Origin: Syntrophales bacterium
GTDB taxonomy: Bacteria > Desulfobacterota > Syntrophia > Syntrophales > PHBD01
Assembly (NCBI GenBank): GCA_035363115.1
Contig: DAOSEM010000002.1
Coordinates: forward strand, 186,001 to 250,000
Direction of reading: 5' to 3'
DNA: 64,000 bases
Shown in pieces: positions 9,624 to 18,398 of the stretch (position 1 is its first letter; every line of letters starts with the position of its first letter). A program made the position numbers and the translations under genes. Under the pieces are notes generated by a model. It did not search any database. It was not told the DNA's origin and saw nothing but the letters and a program-made list of their open reading frames with translations.

Positions 9624-9772
9624 GCAAAACGGCAAGAGATCCAAAAGAATGAAAAGTTATTGTTTCTATCTGGCCACGAATTATATGTTTCATGTATTCG
9701 TCAATTGTTGGAAACATAAAATCTTGGATATTTAATTAAGACAGTTGCGTATACAAATTATTTTCGCAGGCA

Positions 9773-10795
9773 TTATTTATTGACTGGATATATAGCCCAA
9801 TACGGAATATGATTTGAAGAAACCCGCTTTCCCGTTATGGATCTGAGCTTATTGATGACGATCCAAGGAATCAGACTGAAAACATTTTTCTTCATCACCG
9901 GGGAAACGGATCCCATCATCCAGCAGTTCTTGGGACACTTTTTTACTGCTTCCCTCACTTTCCCTGCCCGATCGCTCTCCCAGATTTCCTTGAAGTCCTT
10001 TGCATGGTTAAGGTTTCCCATGGTGGCATACCAGTGTCTGGCTTCCATGCCGTTGCAGGGAAGTACCTCTCCACAAGGATCGATGAAAAAGTTTTCCGAG
10101 CCTGCCTCACAGGTCAGAAGTCTCGGATAACCCTTGATGTAATGGATCAGGCCAAGGTTGAACAGGGCCCTGAACCATGACTTCGGGTGGCTTTCTTTCA
10201 AAAGCCGATTAATGAGCTCTTCGAAGTTGGCGATGACTTCGTCTACATTGGTGATAATGTTGTCGTCCTTGTGGAAGTAAAAGGAATTATGAAAAGCTGC
10301 CGTGGCGAATTCCATCTTCAGGGCTCGAGCAAGTTCGTAGAGATGGAGCATGTCGGCGGAATTGCTGTTTGAGACGGTAATGCCGAAACCGATGTCTTTC
10401 ATGCCCATCCTGCGCAGTTCCAGGAGGGTTCTGAGGCCACGATCAAAGCCCCCTTTCCGGCCCCTGAGCTCATCGTTCTTCTGCGACAGACCCTCCAGGC
10501 TGATACGGAATCCAAGATCAGGATACTTCGCGGCCATCCGGACGATCCGGTCCTCAAACCAGCCGCTGGTGCTGATGACAACCCGCTTTGTCTTCGTGAA
10601 GAGGATACGAACGATCTCTTCCAGGTCTTCCCTCACAAACGGCTCGCCGCCTGTGAGGTTCACCAGAGCCAGTTTCGGGAGCTTGTTCAGGAGTTCGGGG
10701 CTGAATTCTTCTTTGGGGTCCGACGGATTTTCCCAGATGCCGCACATCCTGCAGCGCATGGGACAGCGGTATGTCGTGATGACGGCGGCTTCCAT
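9773..10795 (-). CDS. Radical SAM protein with C-terminal SPASM-like cysteines
   Basis: AdoMet radical enzyme binding a [4Fe-4S] cluster through Cys11, Cys15 and Cys18 (CPMRCRMC, the CxxxCxxC motif). The NLTGGEPFVRED strand binds AdoMet. A C-terminal cysteine set (TCEAG, DPCGEVLPCNGM, KCPKNCW) resembles a SPASM/twitch domain for extra Fe-S clusters. The start is supported by AAAGGA upstream of ATG 10795. The position at the head of the polysaccharide cluster suggests lipid or sugar modification, or peptide modification if a precursor exists; none is visible next to it. The substrate cannot be inferred. Confidence 0.82.
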   Translation of the reverse strand: MEAAVITTYRCPMRCRMCGIWENPSDPKEEFSPELLNKLPKLALVNLTGGEPFVREDLEEIVRILFTKTKRVVISTSGWFEDRIVRMAAKYPDLGFRISLEGLSQKNDELRGRKGGFDRGLRTLLELRRMGMKDIGFGITVSNSNSADMLHLYELARALKMEFATAAFHNSFYFHKDDNIITNVDEVIANFEELINRLLKESHPKSWFRALFNLGLIHYIKGYPRLLTCEAGSENFFIDPCGEVLPCNGMEARHWYATMGNLNHAKDFKEIWESDRAGKVREAVKKCPKNCWMMGSVSPVMKKNVFSLIPWIVINKLRSITGKRVSSNHIPYWAIYPVNK

Positions 10796-10832
10796 AAACG
10801 TCCTTTATAAAGCCATCATTTATCGATAGATT

Positions 10833-11501
10833 TTATTTCGATTCTGTCTTGCCCGCCCCTAACCGGTACGTCTGAAACCAGAGAATTTTCACACATTCAA
10901 GGGCCGCACCGGCCATCCGTGCAGGAGGATATCGGTGCAGGCCTTCCGGCGGCTGTTCGAAACGGGTTGGAACAAAGGCAATGCGGTAGCGTTCAGAATC
11001 GAATACGTCTCCCGCGATCATCCGGATCCTGCGCATGTGACCTGGGGAACTAACAAAGAGGGCCGAACGGAAGCCGTACCGGTCCATCATGCGCTTTGAT
11101 TCCAGGGTCTCCACATGTGTGTTCTCCAGATAGGGATGGTATTGGGGATTTCGTGCCCGCATTACGTTGATGTCGTGCTCCAATTTATCGGGGTCGACGA
11201 TGGAGGCTGGCATTCTCTCCCAACTGCTGCCGTTTTTCCCTGTCATTTCAATTGTACCAATGAACAGGTCGTAGACAGAAATGATCAGGCGGTCCGTATA
11301 ACCTTCAGAGATCAGAGTGCGGGCTTTTTTTATGCGGGAGCGGTAATCGCGCCCGATGAAGAGGACTGCGACGTCGGCCTTGGATGGTTTGTCGGAATAG
11401 GCGAGGTAGCCGGGGAGGGCCTCCGCAAGGATGGCCAAGACAGCCAGGGCCAGGACCGTGACAACGGTGAGCCTTTTGCTTAAGAAGTGTTTTCTTGTCA
11501 T
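10833..11501 (-). CDS. DUF218/YdcF-like membrane-anchored protein, copy 1
   Basis: 222 residues starting at MTRKHFL (11501, with AAGGA 5 bases upstream). One N-terminal membrane segment (about 11-30) is followed by a periplasmic or cytoplasmic alpha/beta domain with ADVAVLFIGRDYRSR, ENTHVETLESKRMMDRYGF and FVSSPGHMRRIRMI, the DUF218 core pattern (E-N-T ... V-S-S-x-x-H-M-x-R). ElyC/SanA relatives act in envelope polysaccharide metabolism; YdcF itself is uncharacterised enzymatically. A near-duplicate lies at 17585-18247 in the opposite orientation. Role in polymer processing is inferred from location. Confidence 0.78.
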   Translation of the reverse strand: MTRKHFLSKRLTVVTVLALAVLAILAEALPGYLAYSDKPSKADVAVLFIGRDYRSRIKKARTLISEGYTDRLIISVYDLFIGTIEMTGKNGSSWERMPASIVDPDKLEHDINVMRARNPQYHPYLENTHVETLESKRMMDRYGFRSALFVSSPGHMRRIRMIAGDVFDSERYRIAFVPTRFEQPPEGLHRYPPARMAGAALECVKILWFQTYRLGAGKTESK

Positions 11502-12193
11502 TTTATCCTTGTATCTGTCGATGATGCAGTTTTTGACATTCAGGGGATGAAGAGATGGCTTAGCCCTGCTGGCTGGATACACGAAGGACATTCGCACTCG
11601 TAACCATGCAGATGAACGCCAAGTTATGGGTGTGTTTTTTAATGGCAGGGGTGATCTGTAATTCTGGGGGATGCTGGGCTACCATCGCACAAAAGAACTT
11701 CAAATGCCAGAGGTGAACGGCAGAAAAATGGAGGGCATCCCCTGCGGCCACCGAACGATCCGCAATTCCCTGTGCATTCAGCCGGTTGCGCTCCTTGTTC
11801 GTCAAATGGGGTGGGGCTCTGCAAGGAGCACTGTGGATCCCCGATGCAGGCCGACCCTTTCTTATGCGATACAGGGCGGGTGAGAAACGCGCGGCGATCC
11901 CGCACGAGACTGGACGGTTCGTGTGCCGGCGGCCCTTCTGGAGGATCGCATGTTGTTGTATGTTTCGAACCTGAAGATGCTTGAGGCGCCTCGGGCCTAT
12001 GGGTTTGCGATTCGTTGACGGCGGATGTTCAGATGGGTGTATGTAGAGGGGGTGTTTGGCCTGGAATTCCATCGAGCCGACGAAAGAAGGGGGCGGTTGG
12101 GTTTGTGGCCATCGATCTCGATCGTTTCATGAAAAAATCTGACCTGTTTCCATCAAATGAGAAATAATTCATGAAAAGTCATACGGTTACCGT
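11502..12193. other. Gene-poor intergenic stretch
   Basis: About 690 bases between divergent transcription units. Several short frames are open on both strands, but none keeps a good ribosome binding site plus a recognisable domain. One 36-codon frame (11606-11716) begins like a signal peptide (MNAKLWVCFLMAGVICNSG) and then stops; a cysteine-rich frame follows in another phase (11772-11984). This could be a decayed secreted protein, but I cannot confirm it. Confidence 0.5.
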
Positions 12194-12239
12194 TTGACAA
12201 CCAATCGAGTTTTCATTATATGTCCTATGCCATATAATG
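12194..12239 (+). promoter_or_regulatory. Sigma-70-type promoter with overlapping inverted repeat
   Basis: TTGACA (12194-12199), a 17-base spacer and TATATG (12217-12222) form a near-consensus promoter about 100 bases before the histidine kinase gene. A perfect 9-base inverted repeat CATTATATG / CATATAATG with an 8-base spacer (12214-12239) covers the -10 element and the start region. It is placed where a repressor or an autoregulating response regulator would bind. Confidence 0.7.
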
Positions 12240-12319
12240 AATTAGCGGTTCTTGCTATAGCACTATACTGTTAATGCACTCCAAAACATCGGTTTATAGC
12301 CTGTTTCCTGCAGTGTTTC

Positions 12320-14056
12320 GTGAGAATAAAGACGATGGGGATAAGTTATACCCAGCCTAACAGAACCGAGAGACTCGTTGCCGCGGGGCGGATGATCATC
12401 GCCGCTTTTTCCATCTTTGCTATCTCGCTCGACAACTCCCGTTTGCCCGAGCACACGGTCTTAATCGATTCCCTTCTCGGCTTCTATCTTGTTTATTCCA
12501 TCGTACTCGCCTTGGCGGTGTTTCGGAAGGATCTTGTCTGGACCCACTCCCCCGTCATCATTCACGCGTTCGACCTGCTGATTTTTGCCTTCTTCCTGTT
12601 CCTGACAGGCGGGGCCGCCAGTCCATTCTTCGCCTTCTTTCTTTTTGCCCTGGTCACCTCGGCGCTGCGCTGGCACTGGCGCGGGATCATCTGCACCACG
12701 GCCTACATTCTGGGTATCGAGATCGGCCTGATCCTGCACACCATCGGATTGCCGATGCCCCCGGCATTCAACACCAGGCAGTTCATTTTCAACATCAGCA
12801 CCCTCCTGGTCGTAGCCGTCCTGCTGGGGTCTCTCCGCACCTATGAGCTGCGGTACCGCGACCGGATTTCCAGCCTGGCCGAGTGGCCCAGAGCCATCCC
12901 GGACGGGGTCGAGACGCTGGTGAGTGCTATCCTGCAGCACGTCTCGGGCCTGTTCGACTGCCCTCGCACCATCCTCCTCTGGAAGGAGATGGAGAAGGAC
13001 AACCCCCCGCTCCACGTGGCATCGTGGTCCTCGGGGCACTTCGAGTACAGCGTCGAATCACCCGACACGTTCGGCTCGCTGGTTGCGGAGCCCCTGGAGG
13101 ACGAGCATTTTATCTGCCGGGATGCACAGGCTGCAAGACCGTCCGTCCTTTACAGCAAGGGGGCCGGTGTCGGGCAATGGGAAGGAGTTCCGCTCCACCC
13201 GGATCTGCAGCACCGCTTTGCCATCGAATCGATGCTTTCCATGGCCATCCGGAGCGAGAGCACGTGGGGTCGCCTCTTCATCCTCGACAAGAGCGATATC
13301 TCTTCCGACGACCTGATGCCCGGCCGGGTCGCCGCCACCGGCGTCTCTTTCAGCCTGGACCAGTTTTACCTGCTGAGGCAGCTTCGCAAGAGGATCGCCC
13401 TGGATGCCGCCGTGGAAGAGCGCATCCGCCTGGCCCGCGACCTGCATGACGGGGTCCTGCAGTCGCTGACCGGAGTGACCCTGCAGCTCGATGTGGTGCA
13501 GAAAATGATGGACAAGGAGATGCAGGCCGCACAGAAGAGGCTGGCGGACGTCCGGAAACTGGTCTCCTCGGAGCAGCAGAACCTCCGTTCCCACATCAAG
13601 CAGCTGAAGCCGCCCTATCGCAGCGTGCCCGAGGAGGAAGTCGACCTGGCCCCCCGGCTGATGGAGCTGGCCGAGCGGATCGAGCGCCAGTGGGGCCTGC
13701 ACGTGGAAATCGACATAAGCCTGCACGAGCACAAACGGCTTCCCTGGGAGACCGCCCAGGGGGTGTATTTCATCATCCACGAAGCGATCATCAACGTGGC
13801 GCGCCACGCCAGGGCCTCTTCCGTCCGAGTCGAAATCAGCTCCACGGGCCGCCAGCTCCAGATCGCCGTTACCGACGATGGCTGTGGCTTTCCCTTTGCC
13901 GGCCGATACAATCACTCGGATCTCGTGGAGAACAACTTAGGCCCCGTCATCCTGCGGGAAAGGGTGACGTTACTCGCGGGCAGCCTGGCCATCGAATCGG
14001 GCGCGACCGGAGCCCACCTGGAAATTACCTTACCGATACCTGGAGAATTGCACTGA
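12320..14056 (+). CDS. NarL-type sensor histidine kinase with membrane sensor and GAF domain
   Basis: Senses an unknown signal and phosphorylates the adjacent regulator. Residues about 20-175 form some six membrane helices, about 190-345 a GAF-like domain, then HisKA_3 with RLARDLHDGVLQSL (phospho-His near residue 376) and a HATPase_c domain with HEAIINVARHA (N box) and VTDDGCGF (G1). The start is GTG 12320 or ATG 12335, both with weak ribosome binding sites; GTG is reported. The stop is 1 base from the next gene, so the pair is co-transcribed. It lies within the polysaccharide locus and may control it. Confidence 0.9.
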   Translation: MRIKTMGISYTQPNRTERLVAAGRMIIAAFSIFAISLDNSRLPEHTVLIDSLLGFYLVYSIVLALAVFRKDLVWTHSPVIIHAFDLLIFAFFLFLTGGAASPFFAFFLFALVTSALRWHWRGIICTTAYILGIEIGLILHTIGLPMPPAFNTRQFIFNISTLLVVAVLLGSLRTYELRYRDRISSLAEWPRAIPDGVETLVSAILQHVSGLFDCPRTILLWKEMEKDNPPLHVASWSSGHFEYSVESPDTFGSLVAEPLEDEHFICRDAQAARPSVLYSKGAGVGQWEGVPLHPDLQHRFAIESMLSMAIRSESTWGRLFILDKSDISSDDLMPGRVAATGVSFSLDQFYLLRQLRKRIALDAAVEERIRLARDLHDGVLQSLTGVTLQLDVVQKMMDKEMQAAQKRLADVRKLVSSEQQNLRSHIKQLKPPYRSVPEEEVDLAPRLMELAERIERQWGLHVEIDISLHEHKRLPWETAQGVYFIIHEAIINVARHARASSVRVEISSTGRQLQIAVTDDGCGFPFAGRYNHSDLVENNLGPVILRERVTLLAGSLAIESGATGAHLEITLPIPGELH

Positions 14057-14057
14057 T

Positions 14058-14696
14058 ATGGCCATTCGACTTGTCATAACCGATGATCATCCCGTCATCC
14101 TGAATGGACTGGAGAGCCTCTTCCAGTTGGAGGAGGACTTCGAACTGGTGGCAATGTGCAGCAACGGCGAGGAGACCCTGGACGCCGTGCGCAGCCACAA
14201 GCCCGATGTCGTTGTCTTGGACGTTCGCATTCCCGGAAAGGATGGTCTGGCGCTCGCCCGCCAGATGCAGGACGAGAAGCCCGCCCCCAAAATCGTCCTC
14301 TACACGGCGGAGGTCAGCGAGGACCAGTTTATGGAGGCTATCCGCCTGGGGGTCGGGGGGATTGTCCTCAAGGAGATGGAACCCGAGCACCTGATCCAGT
14401 GCATCCGCAAGGTCTATGCTGGCGAGCAATGGATCGAGCGGCGCACGGCCTGGCTCTCCCTGGAGAAGCTGCTTAAGCGGGAGGCCGACGCGATCGAGTT
14501 GACATCCTTGCTCACGGCCCAGGAAACCAGGATCCTTAAGCTGGTGGCCAAGGGGCTGTCAAACAGGCAGATCAGTGAAAATCTCTGCATCAGCGAGGGT
14601 ACGATCAAGGTTCACCTGCACAATATCTATAAAAAGCTGAATGTCAAAAACCGTGTTTCCCTTCTGCGGTATGCCCAGGAAAAAGAACTGATTTAA
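14058..14696 (+). CDS. NarL/FixJ (LuxR-type HTH) response regulator
   Basis: Receiver domain residues 1-120 with acidic pocket Asp9-Asp10, phospho-acceptor Asp55 (VVVLDVRIPGKDG), conserved Thr (LYTAEV) and Lys (VLKEM). The C-terminal LuxR helix-turn-helix (about 148-210) reads LTAQETRILKLVAKGLSNRQI and SEGTIKVHLHNIYKKL. The overlap-like spacing after the kinase gene and the domain pairing (HisKA_3 with LuxR HTH) identify the cognate pair. It probably dimerises on inverted repeats; the repeat at 12214-12239 is an obvious candidate site for autoregulation. Confidence 0.93.
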   Translation: MAIRLVITDDHPVILNGLESLFQLEEDFELVAMCSNGEETLDAVRSHKPDVVVLDVRIPGKDGLALARQMQDEKPAPKIVLYTAEVSEDQFMEAIRLGVGGIVLKEMEPEHLIQCIRKVYAGEQWIERRTAWLSLEKLLKREADAIELTSLLTAQETRILKLVAKGLSNRQISENLCISEGTIKVHLHNIYKKLNVKNRVSLLRYAQEKELI

Positions 14697-15055
14697 TTCT
14701 CTCGCCTTATTTGGCGAGAATAATTGAGGACTTAAGTACGTCCCCAATTTCTTTGATAGTTTCCGGGGGTGTATTTTAGCTTGGTCCCCACAAAGAAGAT
14801 ATTTCGACTTTCTAATCTTCCCTCTCTTCTGCTCAGAGCTATATCCAAAATTATAGAAAAATATACGCACCGATATATGGTGTTCCCGGTTTTTCTTGAC
14901 TATACACAGACACCAAGAGGGACCGCCACACCGCCGAAGTCTCGGCCGCAGAGAAAGCATCACGATCGGTATCTGAGGTCGAGAAAAATATGTCGTTCTG
15001 CATGTTGTGTTTCATTCGGTGACAGTATCTGGAGGGCACAAAAGCTGAAGAAGCA
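14697..15055. other. Intergenic region with a short hairpin
   Basis: About 360 AT-rich bases. A 7-base-pair hairpin TCTCGCC / GGCGAGA (14700-14719) directly follows the regulator's stop codon but has no T run, so it is at best a weak terminator. The rest shows no convincing gene; it presumably contains the promoter of the PilZ gene, though no near-consensus -35/-10 pair stands out. Confidence 0.5.
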
Positions 15056-15343
15056 ATGGTGAAAAGATCTGAGCAGCGCCATGAGTCACGCCATAAGGGC
15101 AGACTGCCCTTGGAACTTGAGTCTGGCAAGGGCATTACGCGGAATTTCAGCAGTTCTGGCATTTACTTCGAAACGAACCGTTCATTTTCCGTCAGACAGC
15201 CCATCGAATTTTCCATATTTCTGAAACACGTCGATCCCGACCATGCCGTGCGCGTGAAGTGCCTGGGGAAGATCCTCAGGGTTGAGGATAACGGATCGAG
15301 GATGGGCGTTGCGGTAGCCATTGATTCGTACACAATTGAATAG
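15056..15343 (+). CDS. Single-domain PilZ protein (c-di-GMP receptor)
   Basis: 95 residues forming one PilZ domain. Both halves of the c-di-GMP signature are present: RHESR (R-x3-R, residues 8-12) and NFSSSG (N-x-S-x2-G, about 30-35). It should therefore bind cyclic di-GMP. Such stand-alone PilZ proteins control exopolysaccharide synthesis, motility or pili by protein contact. It stands alone between the two-component system and the nucleotide-sugar dehydrogenase, which suggests control of polymer production. Start ATG 15056 follows a weak GAAGAAG. Confidence 0.85.
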   Translation: MVKRSEQRHESRHKGRLPLELESGKGITRNFSSSGIYFETNRSFSVRQPIEFSIFLKHVDPDHAVRVKCLGKILRVEDNGSRMGVAVAIDSYTIE

Positions 15344-16258
15344 TTTGATAATGTTCCCTTTTAATGAATCCGCGAATCGATACGTACGAGGGAGCATAAA
15401 TAGAGAAAACGAAAAAACAATCGTCGGCGTGCCAAAAGCTCTGCTTCTCCTCACGCTCTTGGTCTTTGCCCATGCATCGGTATCTCTCAATCTGCCGTCG
15501 AATGCTGATTGTAAAAAATCACCAGTCCAACAAATATTTCCTGCGGCAATCTTTTGTCCGGTGTTTGGAGTATAGAGAAATATTACAGCAATTGGATAAG
15601 GGAAGGTTCAGGTAGTAATGGCTATGCGGGAATAATCGCTTTCCATGAACGACCTCTTTCCAAAGCCGTATCGATCAAAACCACATGGCCGGGGTGATAG
15701 CCGTATCCGGAGAAGTTAGCGTATCATTTGCTTCTCAAACCGGCCTTACCGGTTGGCGATAAGCGGATGGTTTGTTTTCTGTGACAATCTTTAATTATAA
15801 CAACCAGTCGATCTCACCAGATTTTATCAGTGGTATCATAATCGGTTCGAAATCTGTTGCTCGATGGACAACTATAGAAAGACAAGATTCTTTCCGGGGT
15901 CCTGTTTTTTCTGTCAAGGAATGAAATCGTCCTCCTGACGTCGGAAATCACAGATCATGCGGCGGCTGTGAATGTTGGTCTCCATGTATTTCCAGTGCCG
16001 TTCGCTGGCTTTTGAAACTCATTTATGCAATGATAGCGCGACATTTCGCAGAAGATAATGCCGCTTTAACGATTCATGACGAGCTTGGACTTGATGTCCA
16101 TGGGTGTGCATGTTGAACACGGACGTCGTCCATGCAACCGATGGGGCGAAACTGTACCCAAAGTCCTGCATCATTCCCTTCCCATGATGAACGAACGGCA
16201 ACCCGAAGGCTGCTCCACCACGGGAGCCGGAATTGCTTAACACGACCATGAGGTTTCC
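15344..16258. other. Long intergenic region without recognisable genes
   Basis: Some 915 bases. A frame at 15351-15575 encodes a short protein with a hydrophobic segment (ALLLLTLLVFAHASVS) but has no ribosome binding site or known domain. A minus-strand frame ends at 16019 but is mainly the antisense of the dehydrogenase gene. The only clear signal is GAGG in front of ATG 16259. It may be a graveyard of lost locus genes. Confidence 0.45.
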
Positions 16259-17551
16259 ATGACCCTGCATGAAAAAATGCATTCCCGGACCGCCCGCATC
16301 GGTGTTATCGGCCTGGGGTACGTAGGCCTGCCCCTCGTCATCGAGTTCTGCCGGGCCGGGTTCCATGTCACCGGCTTCGACATCGACGAGATGAAGATCG
16401 CCTCCCTCGGCCAATGGGAAAGCTACATCCGTCACATCGACCTCTCCTCCGTCCGGCAGGAGATCGAAGGGCGATTCGACGCCACGGCGGATTTCTCGAA
16501 ACTCGCCGCCATGGACTGCATCATCATCTGCGTCCCCACCCCGCTCAACAAGAACCGCGAGCCGGACATGCGGTTTGTCTTCGATACCGCCCGCACCATC
16601 GCCAAATACCTGCGCCGGGAGCAGCTTGTCGTCCTGGAATCCACCACCTACCCCGGAACGACGGACCAGGACGTCCGCGAGATCCTCGAAGCCGGCGGCC
16701 TCACCGCCGGGCGGGACTTCCACCTGGCCTTCTCGCCGGAGCGGGAGGATCCGAACAACAAGGACTTCGGCCTGGGCTCGATTCCCAAGGTTGTCGGCGG
16801 CCTCACCCCGGCATGCCTCGATGCCGCCACGGCCATGTACAGCGCCATCGTGCAGAAGACCGTTCCCGTCTCCTCGCCCCGCGTCGCCGAGGCGGCCAAG
16901 CTCCTGGAGAACATCTATCGCTCCGTCAACATCGCCCTGGTGAACGAGCTGAAGATGCTCTTCGACCGGATGGGCATCGACGTCTGGGAGGTGATCGAGG
17001 CCGCCAGGACCAAGCCCTTCGGCTTCCAGGCCTTCCATCCCGGCCCGGGGCTGGGGGGCCACTGCATCCCCATCGATCCCTTCTACCTGACCTGGAAGGC
17101 GAGGGAGTTCGACTTCCACACGCGCTTCATCGAGTTGGCCGGAGAGATCAACACCGCAATGCCCGACTACGTCGTCCTGAAGGTGATGAAGGCCCTCAAC
17201 GCCGTGGGGAAGCACCTCCAGGGATCCAGAGTCCTGATCCTGGGGTTGGCCTACAAGGAGAACGTGGATGACGACCGGGAATCGCCATCCTACCGCCTGA
17301 TGGAGAAGCTGGAAGAACTGGGCGCCGAAGTAAGCTTCAACGATCCCTGCATCCCCGTCATACGTCCCTCCCGGGAGTATGCGAAGTTCGCTGGCCGCCG
17401 GTCGCAGCCGATCGACGGCACCCACGATCTCATCCTGATCGCTACGGCCCATGCCGAATACCGGGACATCGACTTCGCCGCCCTGAACGTCCCCATCGTG
17501 GATACCCGGAATGTCCTCCGGGAGAAGAGCCACCTCTTCTTCAAGGCATAG
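16259..17551 (+). CDS. Nucleotide-sugar dehydrogenase (WbpA/WecC-type UDP-HexNAc 6-dehydrogenase)
   Basis: NAD-dependent four-electron oxidation of a UDP-N-acetylhexosamine to the uronic acid. The N-terminal Rossmann fold has RIGVIGLGYVGLPLV (about 13-27). The central domain has ESTTYPGTTDQDV and the catalytic Cys in GPGLGGHCIPIDPFYLTWK (about residue 265). The C-terminal UDP-binding domain has ILGLAYKENVDDDRESPS. The HCIPIDPFYLTWKA form matches the WbpA/TviB/WecC group better than UDP-glucose dehydrogenases. It would supply an acidic amino sugar to the polysaccharide made by the cluster. Start ATG 16259 has GAGG six bases upstream. Confidence 0.9.
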   Translation: MTLHEKMHSRTARIGVIGLGYVGLPLVIEFCRAGFHVTGFDIDEMKIASLGQWESYIRHIDLSSVRQEIEGRFDATADFSKLAAMDCIIICVPTPLNKNREPDMRFVFDTARTIAKYLRREQLVVLESTTYPGTTDQDVREILEAGGLTAGRDFHLAFSPEREDPNNKDFGLGSIPKVVGGLTPACLDAATAMYSAIVQKTVPVSSPRVAEAAKLLENIYRSVNIALVNELKMLFDRMGIDVWEVIEAARTKPFGFQAFHPGPGLGGHCIPIDPFYLTWKAREFDFHTRFIELAGEINTAMPDYVVLKVMKALNAVGKHLQGSRVLILGLAYKENVDDDRESPSYRLMEKLEELGAEVSFNDPCIPVIRPSREYAKFAGRRSQPIDGTHDLILIATAHAEYRDIDFAALNVPIVDTRNVLREKSHLFFKA

Positions 17552-17584
17552 AGGCATCGAGGCATTGCCGGACAGGACGTGACC

Positions 17585-18247
17585 ATGAATCCTTCTACCC
17601 GCAGAAGGCTTGTCATCATTGCCGTTGCCCTGGTCCTGGCCGCCCTGGCCCTCCTTGCGGAAGCCCTCCCGGGCTACCTTGCCTATGCCGACAAGCCCGT
17701 CAAGGCCGACGCCGTGGTCCTCTTCATCGGCCGCGAATACCGGGCGCGCATGAAAGAGGCCAGGACACTCATAGCAGAAGGCTATGCGGATCGCCTGATC
17801 ATCCCCGCCTACGGCCGGCTCCTGGGTACGAAAGAAGTGGCCGCCGGGAACGGCAACGGGCAGGAGAAAATACCCGCCCCGGTTGTGGATCTCGACAAAC
17901 TGGAAGACGATGTCCGAAAAATGCGGGCGAGAAGTCCCCACTACCGGAGTTTCTTCGAAAACACTCACGTCGAGGTACTGGAAGCCAAACGCATCATGGA
18001 CCGGCACGGCTTCCGTTCGGCCCTTTTTGTCAGTTCCCCTTACCACATGCGTCGCATTCGCATGATCGCCGGGGATGTCTTCGATCCTGCACAATACGCC
18101 GTTTCCTTCATCCCAACACGGTTTGAGAAGTGGCCGGAAAGCCTCTTCGATAGAACCACAACCCAATTCATACTTATGACACAGGAATCCTTGAAGATCC
18201 TCTGGTTCCAGGCATATCGGCTATGGCCGGAAGGTCTCAATGGATAG
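17585..18247 (+). CDS. DUF218/YdcF-like membrane-anchored protein, copy 2
   Basis: 220 residues with one N-terminal membrane helix and a DUF218 core. It is clearly a paralogue of the protein at 10833-11501: long matching blocks include AEALPGYLAYxDKPxKAD, FENTHVE-LEAKR and FRSALFVSSPYHMRRIRM. ATG 17585 is chosen; a GTG at 17579 in the same frame is possible. It lies 33 bases after the dehydrogenase gene, so the two are likely one transcript. The function is probably in envelope polysaccharide metabolism by analogy with ElyC/SanA, but that is inference. Confidence 0.8.
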   Translation: MNPSTRRRLVIIAVALVLAALALLAEALPGYLAYADKPVKADAVVLFIGREYRARMKEARTLIAEGYADRLIIPAYGRLLGTKEVAAGNGNGQEKIPAPVVDLDKLEDDVRKMRARSPHYRSFFENTHVEVLEAKRIMDRHGFRSALFVSSPYHMRRIRMIAGDVFDPAQYAVSFIPTRFEKWPESLFDRTTTQFILMTQESLKILWFQAYRLWPEGLNG

Positions 18248-18277
18248 GAAGTCAAAAGACAAAGACAGGGAGGTACC

Positions 18278-18334
18278 ATGAAAGCGGGCGTACCCGTATT
18301 CATAACCCCGCCGCTCCCGTCCCCGACGGGGTAG
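18278..18334 (+). CDS. Possible 18-residue leader peptide
   Basis: ATG 18278 has a near-perfect ribosome binding site (GGGAGGT, 3-4 bases upstream) and encodes the proline-rich MKAGVPVFITPPLPSPTG before TAG. It overlaps a strong RNA hairpin and is followed by an intrinsic terminator. It could be a leader peptide or chance; there is no homology evidence. Confidence 0.35.
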   Translation: MKAGVPVFITPPLPSPTG

Positions 18335-18398
18335 CGGGCAGGATTGACCGGGACATGCGGGCCCGTCGCGATTCATATCGCGGCGGGCTTTTTTTTGT
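18300..18398 (+). ncRNA. Candidate structured RNA ending in an intrinsic terminator
   Basis: A two-part stem CCGCT-CCCGTC / GACGGG-GT-AGCGG (18311-18337) precedes the terminator hairpin at 18361-18396. The short, structured, terminator-closed unit between 18247 and 18400 looks like a small RNA or the attenuated leader of a transcript. It does not match riboswitch consensus sequences that I know, including the c-di-GMP GEMM motifs. Confidence 0.35.
18361..18397 (+). terminator. Strong rho-independent terminator
   Basis: GCCCGTCGCGA / TCGCGGCGGGC stem (11 base pairs with one G-T wobble), 6-base loop, then eight T. It closes the dehydrogenase-DUF218 unit or the candidate small RNA. Confidence 0.9.

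Noticed and set aside
11606..11984. Signal-peptide-like frame followed by a cysteine-rich frame in another phase
   Set aside because: Would need a frameshift to join; no known family; neither part has a convincing Shine-Dalgarno. Left as a note in the intergenic entry.
15321..15575. Short frame with a hydrophobic, signal-like segment after the PilZ gene
   Set aside because: No ribosome binding site, overlaps the PilZ gene's end, no domain, and located in a degraded-looking gap.
16019..18166. A 715-codon minus-strand frame whose C-terminal 75 residues look less biased
   Set aside because: Nearly all of it is antisense to the dehydrogenase and DUF218 genes. The last 75 residues lie in intergenic DNA but match no family that I recognise.
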